Shown in pieces: positions 33,111 to 42,387 of a DNA stretch of 64,000 nt. Location: positions 14,635 to 78,634 of the forward strand of contig NZ_JBOFQF010000018.1 of the NCBI RefSeq assembly GCF_051660745.1. The letters run 5' to 3'. The translations under genes and the position numbers were made by a program. Numbering within the stretch: position 1 is the stretch's first letter; the number at the start of each line of letters is the position of its first letter. A model generated the notes under the pieces. That model made no database searches and had not been told where the DNA came from. It saw only the letters and a program-made list of their open reading frames with translations. Source of the stretch: Segniliparus sp051660745. Lineage in GTDB: Bacteria; Actinomycetota; Actinomycetes; Mycobacteriales; Mycobacteriaceae.

Positions 33111-34730
33111 TCACGAACTCGTCGATTCGAGCAGGTCGCCTTGTGTGCGGGGCCCGCCGACGAAGGCGGCGGCGATCGCGCCGAACACGCAGATCAGAGC
33201 GGTCAGCTCGAAGATCTCTGCGTATTCGAGGTGGTACGCGGTGATGAGGAAATGCGCGGACTGCGCCACGCGATCCGCGAACGGCGCGTCCGCAGGGAGC
33301 GGCGGGGCTTGTTTGACCGCCACCGCGTAGAGCGCGTGCAACCGGTACAGGCCCCACGCCGTGAGGCCGGAGACTCCGATCAGCATGCCGGTCATCCTCG
33401 CGACCACCACGCCGGAGGAGGCCACGCCATGGCTCGACACCGGCACCGCCCGCAGGGCTGCGGCCGACAGCGGCGCGATGACCAGGCCCAAGCCGAATCC
33501 GGCGACCACGAGGTCGGTGTGCAGGACCGGCAAGGCGACGAGCCCGAGGTCGTGCGTCGCGTGCAGCACGTCCTCCGGCCAGCGGGAGAACAGCCAGTAG
33601 CCGAACGCCGCGACGACCATGCCGACGACCGCGACCACCCGCTCGCCGCCTTGGCCCCGCGTCCGGCGGTCCCAGAAACTTGCGACGAACCCGCCGCCGA
33701 CGGCGCCGATCGGCAGGGCGATGAGGAACCAGGACAACAGGAAGGTCGCGTCCGTGTTGCTCAGCCCGAGCACGCTGCGGCCGTAGAGCTCCACGTTGAC
33801 CAGCGTCACCATGAGCGCGGCTCCTGCGGCGAACGAGGACAGCAGCGAGGTGAGGAAGGGCGTCCAGCGCACGCCGGTCCGTTCGATCAACGTCGTGCGG
33901 GCGCGCCGCTCCCACAGGAGGAACGCGAGGAGCGCCGCTGCGGCGCCGATCAAGAGCGGCACGCCCCATGGGGAGAGCGGCGGCTGCTGCTGGCCGGAGT
34001 CGCCTTGGCTCGCGCCGAGGTTCGGGTTGTACAGCCCGACGACGACGAGGCCGAGGGCGACCGCGAGGAGCAGCCCCCCGACCACGTCGACTTTGGCCCG
34101 TGGCCCCTCGTGCTCGGGATGGTCGGGGACCGAGTACTGGACCAGCGCCATCGCGAGCGCGGCGAGGGGGACGTTCACCCAGAAAATGCCTCGCCACGCG
34201 TCGGGGCCGAGCGAGCCGAACAGCCACAGGCAGAGGATCCCGTACAGCGGCCCGAGCACGCTGCCGAGCTCTTGGGCGGCGCCGACCCAGCCGAGCACCG
34301 TCGCGCGGTTGCGCTGGTCCCACAGGTCGGCGGCGAGCGCCAAGGTGACCGGCAGCAGGGCCCCGCTCGCGGTGCCCTGCAGCACGCGGCCCGCGACGAG
34401 GACGAAGTACCCGCCGAACCAGTCCGTGAGCGGATTCCAGTCGCTGCCCGCAGTGGCGGTCAGGATGGAGCCGACGATGAAGCCTGCGAGGCACAACTGC
34501 AGGACGTGGCGGCGGCCGAACCGGTCCGAGCTTTGGCCGAGGAGGGGCATTGCGGCGATGTAGCCGAGCAGGTAGCCCGAGACGATCGGGGTCACCTTCT
34601 GGACTTGGTTCAGCGGGATTTGGACGCTGTTCATCAGTTCGGAGATGATGCTGACCACCACGTAGGTGTCCAGCGCTCCGAGCAGCACGGCGAGGCCGCC
34701 CGCCGCGATGGCGATGTATCTATGCCGCAT
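33111..34730 (-). CDS. p55: MFS efflux pump P55 (Rv1410c-like)
   Basis: 539 residues, about fourteen membrane spans. It has DRFGRRH (MFS loop 2-3 motif), GRVLQGTASGALLPVTLAL and a long C-terminal spans pair. The N-terminus MRHRYIAIAAGGLAVLLGALDTYVVV-type start matches P55, and it directly follows lprG in the order of the mycobacterial operon. The start codon overlaps the lprG stop in a TAATG, so translation is coupled. P55 together with LprG moves triacylglycerides and other lipids towards the outer membrane, with a side effect on drug tolerance. It acts in the cytoplasmic membrane. Confidence 0.93.
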   Translation of the reverse strand: MRHRYIAIAAGGLAVLLGALDTYVVVSIISELMNSVQIPLNQVQKVTPIVSGYLLGYIAAMPLLGQSSDRFGRRHVLQLCLAGFIVGSILTATAGSDWNPLTDWFGGYFVLVAGRVLQGTASGALLPVTLALAADLWDQRNRATVLGWVGAAQELGSVLGPLYGILCLWLFGSLGPDAWRGIFWVNVPLAALAMALVQYSVPDHPEHEGPRAKVDVVGGLLLAVALGLVVVGLYNPNLGASQGDSGQQQPPLSPWGVPLLIGAAAALLAFLLWERRARTTLIERTGVRWTPFLTSLLSSFAAGAALMVTLVNVELYGRSVLGLSNTDATFLLSWFLIALPIGAVGGGFVASFWDRRTRGQGGERVVAVVGMVVAAFGYWLFSRWPEDVLHATHDLGLVALPVLHTDLVVAGFGLGLVIAPLSAAALRAVPVSSHGVASSGVVVARMTGMLIGVSGLTAWGLYRLHALYAVAVKQAPPLPADAPFADRVAQSAHFLITAYHLEYAEIFELTALICVFGAIAAAFVGGPRTQGDLLESTSS

Positions 34731-35449
34731 TAGGCAGGCTTGGCCACGGTGAACGTCTCGCCCCACTTGGTGGGGTCGACGTTGATGGTGTTGCCGGGCG
34801 AGACCTCGACGACGGTCCGGACCAGCTGGTGGCTGCCGTCTTCTTGGATCCACGCGGTCGCGTCGACGTCCTGCTTGGCGCCGGGGTAGAGGGGCCGGAG
34901 CGCGTCGGGGCTGACCTTGCCCTTGATCTTGACGGTGTTGACCCCGCCGACCTGCTCACGCCCTTCGGCGGTCGGGTGCTGGATGCTCCCGACGAGGTTG
35001 CCGATGCCCTTCTCCGGGCTGAGGATGTCCGAGACCTGGTAGCCGTTGAGGGCCTTCGCCGCGTCGCCGAAGTCCTGCCAGGGGCCGAAGAGGTTCGCCC
35101 AGAGGTGGCCGTCCTCCAGCACCCGGAAGTCGCCCTCCACCAGCTGCGCGCCGCCGATCTTCGCGGAAAGGTGGCCGGTCGCGATGGTCTGCGGCTTGTT
35201 GGCGAGGTCGCCTTCGAGCTTTTGCAGCGGGAAGTCGGCGATGGTCCCGGTCACGGTCACCACGACATGCGCGCTGGCCTGGGCCTTCGTGTAGGCGGCA
35301 GCTTGGCTCTGCAGCTGCTGGGCGTCCGGCAGCGGGCCGGTCGGAGCCGAGGGGCCCGAGGGGTTCGAGCATCCGGCGACGAGGAGCGTGCCTGCGGCGA
35401 GGGCGAAGAGCGTGCGGCGGGGAAGGAGGGGGTTGCGACGAGCAAGCAT
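34730..35449 (-). CDS. lprG: Lipoprotein LprG
   Basis: 239 residues. A lipoprotein signal ends LLVAGC (Cys27). The mature part has the LolA/LppX-like fold features of LprG: AHVVVTVTGTIADFPLQKLEGD, YQVSDILSPEKGIGNL and VKIKGKV. LprG binds triacylated glycolipids and lipoarabinomannan in a large cavity and passes them outward; P55 is its partner and is encoded immediately downstream. The gene starts 22 bases from the aminopeptidase stop on the same strand. Confidence 0.94.
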   Translation of the reverse strand: MLARRNPLLPRRTLFALAAGTLLVAGCSNPSGPSAPTGPLPDAQQLQSQAAAYTKAQASAHVVVTVTGTIADFPLQKLEGDLANKPQTIATGHLSAKIGGAQLVEGDFRVLEDGHLWANLFGPWQDFGDAAKALNGYQVSDILSPEKGIGNLVGSIQHPTAEGREQVGGVNTVKIKGKVSPDALRPLYPGAKQDVDATAWIQEDGSHQLVRTVVEVSPGNTINVDPTKWGETFTVAKPA

Positions 35450-35471
35450 GCTTCGACCCTAGCAAAGGAAC

Positions 35472-36794
35472 TCATCTTTGGGGGGATAGAAATCCTGCGA
35501 GCGCCCTCGCGTACGGTTCCACGTCCGCCGCCGCCATGAGCTCGCGCGCGGAGTGCATCGCCAGCTGCGGCGCCCCGACGTCCACGGTCGTCATCCCGGT
35601 CCGGGCGGAGAGCACCGGGCCGACGGTGCTGCCGCAGGGCAGGTCCGCGCGGTGCATGTAGCGCTGCAACGGGACGCCCGCCTGCTGGCAGGCCAGGGCG
35701 AAGAGCGCCTCGCCCGCGCCGTCGGTGGCGTAGCGCAGGTTCTGGTTCACCTTGAGGACCGGCCCCTGGCCCGCGTAGATCCAATGCCCCGGCTCGTGGC
35801 GGTCGGGGTAGTTCGGGTGCGTGGCGTGGGCCATGTCCGCGCTCGCGCAGGCCGAGCCCGCGAAGGCCCGCAGCAGTTCGGCGCGTCCGCCGCCCGAGGC
35901 GAGGACGATCCGTTCGAGCGCGGTCGTCAGGAATTCTGACGCGGCGCCCCGCTCGGAGACGCTGCCGACCTCCTCGTGGTCGAACAGGGCGAGCACGGGG
36001 ACGGGGCTGTCCGCGTCCGCCGCCTCCGCCGCACGCAGGAGCGCCTGCACGCCCGCGTGGCAGCTGGCCTGGTTGTCGAGCCGGGGGGCGGAGACGAGGT
36101 CGCGTTCCACGCCGATGACGGCGGACGGCACGAGGTCGAACGCCATGAGGTCGAAGCCGAGGATCGCGTCGACAGGCGCGTCGACCTGTTCGGCGAGCAG
36201 CGCCACGAGGCTGCGCGGCTGCGCGCCGACGCCCCAGACCGCGTTCAGGTGCCGCTGCGGGTTCAACCGCACCGCGTCGCGCTCTTCGGCGAGGTGGATG
36301 GCGAGCTGCGGGACGCGCAGGACCGGCTCGGCGATCTGGACGAGGCGCTCGACAGCGGCCAGCCCGCCCGTCGCCGAGGCAGAGCCAGCGCCGTCGCGCA
36401 GCACCACGCGGCCCGCGAGCCCGAGGTCGCGGTCGAGCCAGGTGTGCGTCCATGCCCCGCCGTATGGTTCGAGCGCGAGGGTCTGCCAGCCGGCGGTCGA
36501 GCCGTCCGCGTGCTGTTTGACCCGCAGGTTCGGGCTGTCCACGTGGCCTGCGACGATCCGGAACGCAGCGGGCGCGCGGCCTTCGGGCGCGGCCCATGCG
36601 ATGAGGCCCGCCCCCCGGACGATGTAGTGTTTCCCGCCCGCCGACGGCCAGGCGTCCGTGCTCCACAGCTCGGTGAAGCCGTGCGCGGACAAGATCGCGG
36701 CGACGGTCTGACGGGCGTGGAACGGGGTGGGCGAGGCGTCGACGAACGCGCACAAGCCGTCGGGGCCGGAGTCGGCGGGCGAAGCAAACGTCAT
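35472..36794 (-). CDS. pepC: M18-family aspartyl aminopeptidase
   Basis: 440 residues, full length for the family. Metal ligands are visible: IVAGHVDSPNLRVK (His, near residue 84), NQASCHAG region with Asp (DNQASCH), the Glu pair in FDHEEVGS and the late MHRADLPCGSTVGP and MHSARELM segments. M18 enzymes are large cytosolic dodecamers that cut N-terminal Asp/Glu. Mycobacteria have one copy (pepC, Rv0800). It is next to a YjbR gene and close to purS-purQ, as in mycobacterial genomes. Confidence 0.93.
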   Translation of the reverse strand: MTFASPADSGPDGLCAFVDASPTPFHARQTVAAILSAHGFTELWSTDAWPSAGGKHYIVRGAGLIAWAAPEGRAPAAFRIVAGHVDSPNLRVKQHADGSTAGWQTLALEPYGGAWTHTWLDRDLGLAGRVVLRDGAGSASATGGLAAVERLVQIAEPVLRVPQLAIHLAEERDAVRLNPQRHLNAVWGVGAQPRSLVALLAEQVDAPVDAILGFDLMAFDLVPSAVIGVERDLVSAPRLDNQASCHAGVQALLRAAEAADADSPVPVLALFDHEEVGSVSERGAASEFLTTALERIVLASGGGRAELLRAFAGSACASADMAHATHPNYPDRHEPGHWIYAGQGPVLKVNQNLRYATDGAGEALFALACQQAGVPLQRYMHRADLPCGSTVGPVLSARTGMTTVDVGAPQLAMHSARELMAAADVEPYARALAGFLSPQR

Positions 36795-36826
36795 GCGGAC
36801 GAGCCTAGCGGCTTAGACTTTCCGGC

Positions 36827-37255
36827 ATGTCGCATCCGATCATGTTCACCGATGACGACCTGGGGCTCAAGGAGCTGCGGGAGCTGGTCGGGGCGCTGCC
36901 CGGCACGGCGGAGGTCGTCGCCTGGGGCAGGCCGACGTTCCGGGCCGGTCTCGCGAACAAAAAGATCTTCGCCTGGTACGGCGGGGGCGTGAAGACGGCG
37001 GACGGGCACCGCAGCCACCCGCATTCGCTCATCGTCCTGCCCGATCCGGGGGACCGCAAGGCGTTGGAGGCGGACGGGCGGTTCTTCTATCCCGCCTACC
37101 TCGGGCCGCGCGGCTGGCTGGGGCTGGATTTCACGGCGGCGCCGGTGGACTGGGCAGAGGTCGCGGAGCTGTTGGAAGACTCCTACCGGCAGGTGGTCCC
37201 GAAAAAACTAGCCGCCGAGCTGGATCTGCGGCGGAGCTCGCCGGGCGGGGAATGA
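36827..37255 (+). CDS. MmcQ/YjbR-like protein
   Basis: 142 residues. The pattern LRELVGALPGTAEVVAWGRPTFR, then NKKIFAWYGGG and FYPAYLGPRGWLGLDF, is the MmcQ/YjbR double-wing DNA-binding-like fold. Members are small cytosolic proteins of unknown function. It is divergent from the aminopeptidase with a 32-base gap. Confidence 0.83.
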   Translation: MSHPIMFTDDDLGLKELRELVGALPGTAEVVAWGRPTFRAGLANKKIFAWYGGGVKTADGHRSHPHSLIVLPDPGDRKALEADGRFFYPAYLGPRGWLGLDFTAAPVDWAEVAELLEDSYRQVVPKKLAAELDLRRSSPGGE

Positions 37256-37265
37256 GCAGGCGGGG

Positions 37266-37958
37266 CTAGGCCGCCAGGCTCTCCACCAAACCCGCGAACA
37301 TCGGCAAACCGTCCAAGCCCGGCCCGCAGAGCGCGTCGGTGGCGTGCTCCGGGTGCGGCATGAGGCCGACGACGCGCCCGTTCGCGGAGGCGACGCCCGC
37401 GATGTCGCGCAGCGAGCCGTTCGGGTTGCCCTGTGCGGGATCGGCTGGGTTCCCGACGTATCGGAACACCACGCGGCCCTCGGTCTCGAGCTCGTCGAGC
37501 ACGGCGGCGCTCGCCACGTACCGGCCCTCGCCGGACTTGAGCGGGATGAGGATCTCCTCGCCCAGCTCGTACTGGCTCGTCCACGCGGTCTGCGCGTTGG
37601 CGACCTGCAGCGTCTGGTCCCGCGCGACGAACCGGCCGTCCCGGTTGCGCGTGAGGGCCCCGGGGAGCAGGCCTGCCTCGCAGAGCACCTGGAAGCCGTT
37701 GCAGATGCCGAGCACGGGCAGCCCCCGCGTCGCGGCCTCCACCACGGAACGGGTCACCGGCGCGAGGCTCGCGATGGCCCCGGCCCGCACATAGTCGCCG
37801 TACGAGAAGCCGCCCGGCAGGATCACCGCGGCCACGTCTTTCAGGTCCGCGTCGGCGTGCCAGAGCGCCACCGGCTCCGCGCCCGCCCGCTGCACGGCCC
37901 GAGCGGCGTCGACGTCGTCAAGAGTGCCTGGGTAGGTGACGACCCCGATCCGGGTCAC
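37266..37958 (-). CDS. purQ: Phosphoribosylformylglycinamidine synthase subunit PurQ
   Basis: 230 residues from GTG 37958. It is a class I glutamine amidotransferase with catalytic Cys in LPVLGICNGFQ (near residue 88), and His and Glu in GLMPHPEHA near residue 203. PurQ supplies ammonia to PurL in step four of purine synthesis, in a complex bridged by PurS. The start overlaps the purS stop by GTGA, so the two are translated together. purL is not in this window. Confidence 0.96.
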   Translation of the reverse strand: MTRIGVVTYPGTLDDVDAARAVQRAGAEPVALWHADADLKDVAAVILPGGFSYGDYVRAGAIASLAPVTRSVVEAATRGLPVLGICNGFQVLCEAGLLPGALTRNRDGRFVARDQTLQVANAQTAWTSQYELGEEILIPLKSGEGRYVASAAVLDELETEGRVVFRYVGNPADPAQGNPNGSLRDIAGVASANGRVVGLMPHPEHATDALCGPGLDGLPMFAGLVESLAA

Positions 37959-38197
37959 GCCGTCACCTCGACCTGGAAGTCGTAGTCCTCGATGACCTCG
38001 TTGGCGAGCAGGGCCGACGCGATTTTGCGGATCTCGACCTCGTCGGGCTCGCGGTCGAAAGCCAGCTCGAAGCGCTTGCCGACCCGGACGTCGGTGGCGC
38101 CGGAGAAGCCCAACCTGCCGAGCGCGGAGACGACCGCCGCGCCCTGGGGGTCGAGCAGTTCGGCCTTCGGCATCACATGCACCACGACTTTTGCCAT
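37955..38197 (-). CDS. purS: Phosphoribosylformylglycinamidine synthase subunit PurS
   Basis: 80 residues: VVVHVMPKAELLDPQGAAV, LGRLGFSGATDVRVGK and DYDFQVEV are typical of PurS. It joins PurQ and the small-type PurL. It is first in the purSQ operon; the promoter should lie in the 105 bases upstream. Confidence 0.95.
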   Translation of the reverse strand: MAKVVVHVMPKAELLDPQGAAVVSALGRLGFSGATDVRVGKRFELAFDREPDEVEIRKIASALLANEVIEDYDFQVEVTA

Positions 38198-38280
38198 CCG
38201 CGCAACTCCTTATGCTCTCGATGAGGTCCTTCGCTCTCGGTGCGCCCAGATTAGCCGAGCCGGTTCGCCGCGCGGCCATC

Positions 38281-38296
38281 GCCCGTCCGTGCGGGC
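38281..38296 (-). terminator. GC hairpin after the SRPBCC gene
   Basis: GCCCG (38281-38285) pairs with CGGGC (38292-38296) around six bases, just past the stop codon of the minus-strand gene that ends at 38303. The stem is short, so this is a weak call. Confidence 0.35.
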
Positions 38297-38302
38297 GGCG
38301 CC

Positions 38303-38863
38303 TCACGCGTCGTCAGACGCGTCCGGCCTGCCGGGGATCGGGGCTCCGTGGGGGAAGCCGAGCGCCACGTACTCCTCGTAGACCGGCGTCCAGGGGGCGG
38401 CCGAGGAGCTGTGCGGCCCGTCTGCCTCGGAGCCTGCGAGGTGTTTGCGCAGCTCCTGCAAGCAGACGGTCCATCCGGCGGCATTGCGCGCGGCGGCGGC
38501 GCGGTCGCCGAGGACGTTGACGAAATGCAGCGTCGTCGTCCCGTCGACGGAGGTCAGCTCCTGGACGATCTCGTCCTCGCCCCACGTGTAGGCGAACCGG
38601 GCGAGCCGCTGGACGTCGGTGACCTCGCCGGACGTCGGCGGCATGTTGGGGTCGTCGGAGAACTCGATCCGACCGCCCCGTAGCAGCTCCACCGCGACCT
38701 TCGACGGGAACCAGTGGGCGAGCGCGGCGGGCTCGACGACGGCGGACCAGACCTGTTCTGCGGGGAGGTCGAAGGCGAGCTCGAAAACGACCACGGCGTA
38801 CAGGCCGGGCGACTCGTTGAAGTGAGCGACGGGCAGGCCCTGCAGCGCTGATGTTTCGGTCAT
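38303..38863 (-). CDS. SRPBCC-fold (AHSA1-like) protein
   Basis: 186 residues. VVFELAFDLPAEQVWSAVV, LAHWFPSKVAVELLRGGRIEF-like and WTVCLQELRKHLAG are typical of the AHSA1/activator of Hsp90 branch of the START-like fold. Many actinobacterial members are of unknown role and bind hydrophobic ligands. Its neighbours (purS, glpK) give no functional hint. Confidence 0.8.
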   Translation of the reverse strand: MTETSALQGLPVAHFNESPGLYAVVVFELAFDLPAEQVWSAVVEPAALAHWFPSKVAVELLRGGRIEFSDDPNMPPTSGEVTDVQRLARFAYTWGEDEIVQELTSVDGTTTLHFVNVLGDRAAAARNAAGWTVCLQELRKHLAGSEADGPHSSSAAPWTPVYEEYVALGFPHGAPIPGRPDASDDA

Positions 38864-38899
38864 GGCAACTAGTTTAGCCGCGCTTTGCGCCGGTCGGCG

Positions 38900-40417
38900 T
38901 TACTCCACGTCCACCCAGTTCAGGGTGCGCTCGACGGCTTTGCGCCAGCCCGCGTGGCCCGCCGCCCGCTCCTCGGCGGTCGTGGTGGGCCGCCACCGCT
39001 TCCCCTCCTGCCAGTTCTGGCGCAGGTCCTCGGGGGAATTCCAGAACCCGACCGCGAGGCCCGCCGCGTAGGCCGCGCCGAGCGCCGTGGTCTCGGCGAC
39101 CACCGGGCGCACCACGTCGACGCCGAGCACGTCGGCCTGGATCTGCATGCACAGGTCGTTCGCGGTGATCCCGCCGTCGGCCTTGAGCACTTCGAGGCGC
39201 ACGCCCGAATCGCGCTCCATCGCTTCGACCACGTCTTTGCTCTGGTAGCAGATCGCCTCCAGCGTGGCCCGCGCGATGTGCGCGTTGGTGTTGAACCGGG
39301 ACAGGCCGACGATCGCGCCTCGGGCGTCGGAGCGCCAATACGGGGCGAAGAGCCCGGAGAACGCGGGCACGAAGTAGACCCCGCCGTTGTCCTGCACCGA
39401 GCGGGCGAGCGCCTCGCTCTCCGCCGCGCCGCTGATGATCCCGAGCTGGTCGCGCAGCCATTGCACGGCGGAGCCGGTGACGGCGATGGAGCCTTCCAGC
39501 GCGTATTTGGGCTTGTCGGAGCCGAATTGGTAGCAGACGGTGGTGAGCAGGCCGTTCTTGGACCGAACCGGCTCTTCCCCGGTGTTGAGCAGCAGGAAGT
39601 TGCCGGTGCCGTAGGTGTTTTTCGCCTCCCCAGGGTCGAGGCAGACCTGCCCGACCATTGCTGCCTGCTGGTCGCCGAGCACGCCGCCGATGGGGATCTC
39701 TCCGCCGAAGGACGTGTGCGCGCGGGTGTGCCCGTAGAGGTTCGGGTCGCTCGACGGCCGGATCTCGGGCAGCATCTCCCTCGGCACGCCCCAGATTCCG
39801 AGCAGCTCGTCGTCCCAGTCGAGCGTGTCGATGTCCATGAGCATGGTCCGCGACGCGTTGGTCACGTCCGTCAGGTGCGCGCCGCCGTCGACTCCGCCGG
39901 TGAGGTGCCAGACGAGCCAGGAGTCGATGGTGCCGAACAGGGCTTCGCCTGCCTCCGCGTCCTTCCGCAGGCCGGGCACGTGCTTCAGCATCCAGGCGAT
40001 CTTGCCGCCGGAGAAGTACGTGGCGGGCGGGATGCCCGCCTTCTGCCGGACCACGTCGCCTTTGCCCTCCCGCTCGACCGCCGCGACCATGCGGTCGGTC
40101 CGGGTGTCCTGCCAGACGATGGCGTTGTGGTAGGGCTGGCCGGTGCGTTTGTTCCACACCACGGTGGTCTCGCGCTGGTTGGTGACGCCGACGGCGGCGA
40201 GGTCGGCGGGGCCGAGTCCCTCCGCGCCGAGCAGGGTCCGCACGACGGTGCGGAATCGCTCCACGATCTCGACCGGGTTGTGCTCCACCCAACCGGGCTG
40301 CGGGAGGATCTGCGTGTGCTCCAGCTGGTGGCGGCCGCGCTCGTTGCCCTCGCGGTCGAAGAGCATGCATCGGGTCGAGGTGGTGCCTTGGTCGACGGCG
40401 ACGATGAAATCAGCCAT
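38900..40417 (-). CDS. glpK: Glycerol kinase
   Basis: 505 residues, the full FGGY kinase. ADFIVAVDQGTTSTR (phosphate 1), NQRETTVVW, the glycerol-binding DSWLVWHLTGG and GDQQAAMVGQ, and KADGGITANDLCMQ are all as expected. It phosphorylates glycerol to sn-glycerol 3-phosphate. AAAGGAAC precedes the ATG. It lies 26 bases after glpF on the same strand, so the two form an uptake and activation operon; no glpD is in the window. Confidence 0.97.
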   Translation of the reverse strand: MADFIVAVDQGTTSTRCMLFDREGNERGRHQLEHTQILPQPGWVEHNPVEIVERFRTVVRTLLGAEGLGPADLAAVGVTNQRETTVVWNKRTGQPYHNAIVWQDTRTDRMVAAVEREGKGDVVRQKAGIPPATYFSGGKIAWMLKHVPGLRKDAEAGEALFGTIDSWLVWHLTGGVDGGAHLTDVTNASRTMLMDIDTLDWDDELLGIWGVPREMLPEIRPSSDPNLYGHTRAHTSFGGEIPIGGVLGDQQAAMVGQVCLDPGEAKNTYGTGNFLLLNTGEEPVRSKNGLLTTVCYQFGSDKPKYALEGSIAVTGSAVQWLRDQLGIISGAAESEALARSVQDNGGVYFVPAFSGLFAPYWRSDARGAIVGLSRFNTNAHIARATLEAICYQSKDVVEAMERDSGVRLEVLKADGGITANDLCMQIQADVLGVDVVRPVVAETTALGAAYAAGLAVGFWNSPEDLRQNWQEGKRWRPTTTAEERAAGHAGWRKAVERTLNWVDVE

Positions 40418-40443
40418 GCTGTTCCTTTCGTGGACGGAGGGAG

Positions 40444-41184
40444 TTAGGCGTTCATATACGGCAGGAGGCGGACGGCGAGGCCTGCCAGCAGGGCGCCCGC
40501 GACCGGGCCGAGCGAGGCGACCGGGGCGTAGCGCCAGTCCGAGACGCCTTTGCCGGGGATGGGCAGGATGGCGTGGGCGAGCCGGGGCGCGAGGTCGCGC
40601 GCCGGATTGAGGGAGTACGCGGTGGGCCCGCCGAGCGCGAGGCCGATCCCGACGACGAGGAGGGCCACCGGCAGCGGCCCGAGCTTCGCCGGGGTCCCGG
40701 CGAAGTGGAAGACCACGAAGGCCAGCACGAATGTGGCGATCACCTCGGTGACGAAGTTCCAGGCGGGGCTGCGCACCGCCGGTCCCGTGGCGAAGGTGCC
40801 GAGGATCTTGGCCGGGTCGGTCTCCGCGTCGTAGTGCGGTTTGTAGGCGAGCCAGGCCAGGACCGCCCCGACGAAGCCCCCGAGGAACTGCGCGGCGAGG
40901 TACCCCGCGACGTTGGCGGCGGTGGCCGGGACGCCGTTGGCGAACTGGCTCGTCCCCCGGACCACCGCCCCGAGGGTGAGCGCGGGGTTGAGCAGCGCGC
41001 CGGAGGCGAAGCCGACATATGCCCCGGCGAAGACGGCGAGCCCCCAGCCGAAGGAGATCGCGAGCCAGCCCATCCCGGCTCCCGACCCTTTGGTCTTGGC
41101 CAGCGCGGCGTTCGCGCTCGTGGCGCAGCCCAGCAGGAGCAGCGTCGTCGTTCCGAGGAATTCGGCGAGATACGCGTTAAACAT
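40444..41184 (-). CDS. glpF: Glycerol facilitator (MIP family)
   Basis: 246 residues with six membrane spans and two NPA half-helices: NPALTLGAV near residue 66 and NPARDLAPR near 195. The Asp after the second NPAR is the glycerol-facilitator mark that separates aquaglyceroporins from water channels. AAGGAGG precedes the ATG. It is the first gene of the glpFK operon. Confidence 0.94.
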   Translation of the reverse strand: MFNAYLAEFLGTTTLLLLGCATSANAALAKTKGSGAGMGWLAISFGWGLAVFAGAYVGFASGALLNPALTLGAVVRGTSQFANGVPATAANVAGYLAAQFLGGFVGAVLAWLAYKPHYDAETDPAKILGTFATGPAVRSPAWNFVTEVIATFVLAFVVFHFAGTPAKLGPLPVALLVVGIGLALGGPTAYSLNPARDLAPRLAHAILPIPGKGVSDWRYAPVASLGPVAGALLAGLAVRLLPYMNA

Positions 41185-41268
41185 GGGCCTCCTTCATGCT
41201 GAAATCACCCTACAGAGAGCGAGGAAAGGCCGCGACCCGCAGGCCGTCGTGGCTGGCGTCCGCCGTTG

Positions 41269-42318
41269 TCATCGGCGGCTGAGGTGCGCCCGCAGCGCGG
41301 AGGTCAGCTCGGCGACCGCCGCCGCGGGCCCGCCGCCGAGCGGGGCCATGTTGTAGAACCCATGGATGAGGGAGCCGTAGACGCGCAGATCTGCCGGGAC
41401 GCCCGCGGCCCGGAGCCTCTCGGCGTATTCGTTCCCCTCGTCGCGCAGGGGGTCGAAACCGGCCGTCGCGACGAGGGCGGGCGGCAGCCCGGCCAGGTCG
41501 TCCGCCAAGAGCGGCGAGACCCTCGGGTCGGCGGCTTCGAGGCCGGAGCCGCCGAGGTACTGGCTATCGCACCAATCGATCGCCTCGCGCGTGAGGTAGA
41601 AGCCCTCGCGGAACAGTTCGCGCGAGCGCCGCTGGACAGTGGAGTCGACAACGGGATAGATCAGGAATTGGAGGGCGGGCAGCTGCGCTCCCGCGTCGCG
41701 GGCGAGCTGCGAGACGACGGCGGCGAGGTTGCCGCCCGCGCTGTCCCCGCCGACCGCGACCCGGTCGGGGGCGCTCGCGCCGAGCTCGACGGCGTGCTCG
41801 ACGGCCCACAAATAGGCGGCGAAGCTGTCCTCGACTCCGGCGGGCGCCTTGTGCTCGGGGGCGAGCCGGTAGTCGACCGACAGCACCGAGACCTTCGCGT
41901 CGTGGCAGGTCTGCCTGCACGCCTGGTCGTGCGTGTCCAGGTCGCCCATGACGAAACCGCCGCCGTGGAAGAACACCAGCAGGGCGCCGATCCCCTCGTC
42001 CGGCCGGTAATGCCGCACCGGGATAGCTCCGGCGGGGCCGGGTATCTCGAAGTCTCTGACCTGGCCGACAGCCGTCTTTGCGGTCAGCAGGCCCGCCGAC
42101 TGGCGCAGGCGTTCCCGGTTATGGGCGACGTCCGGGCTGCGCGCGATGGAGTCTTTCCCCGTCAGCTTCATGCTGCGCAGCATCAGCTGTGTCGTGGGGT
42201 CCAACGTGTTGCCGTCGAGGACGACCCGCCGTCCGGCGAGCGCCTTGCGCGCGCCGAGGGGAACGCGGAGCAGCACCGCCGTGCCGATGCGCAACACAAG
42301 ATCTGTGGTCGGGCTCAC
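41269..42318 (-). CDS. Alpha/beta hydrolase of the hormone-sensitive-lipase family
   Basis: 349 residues from GTG 42318. The oxyanion motif HGGGF (near residue 117) and the nucleophile GDSAGG (Ser near 191) are those of the HSL/bacterial class IV esterases. The Asp is in FDPLRDEG and the His in SLIHGFYNM. In M. tuberculosis LipH, LipI and LipN are similar. It hydrolyses short acyl esters. The protein has no signal peptide. Confidence 0.9.
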   Translation of the reverse strand: MSPTTDLVLRIGTAVLLRVPLGARKALAGRRVVLDGNTLDPTTQLMLRSMKLTGKDSIARSPDVAHNRERLRQSAGLLTAKTAVGQVRDFEIPGPAGAIPVRHYRPDEGIGALLVFFHGGGFVMGDLDTHDQACRQTCHDAKVSVLSVDYRLAPEHKAPAGVEDSFAAYLWAVEHAVELGASAPDRVAVGGDSAGGNLAAVVSQLARDAGAQLPALQFLIYPVVDSTVQRRSRELFREGFYLTREAIDWCDSQYLGGSGLEAADPRVSPLLADDLAGLPPALVATAGFDPLRDEGNEYAERLRAAGVPADLRVYGSLIHGFYNMAPLGGGPAAAVAELTSALRAHLSRR

Positions 42319-42387
42319 CTGGCCACCGTAGCAAGGTCGCGCTCTCGCGGTGAGTCTCGGGTCACATCGGGAAGGCCGTTTTGGCGC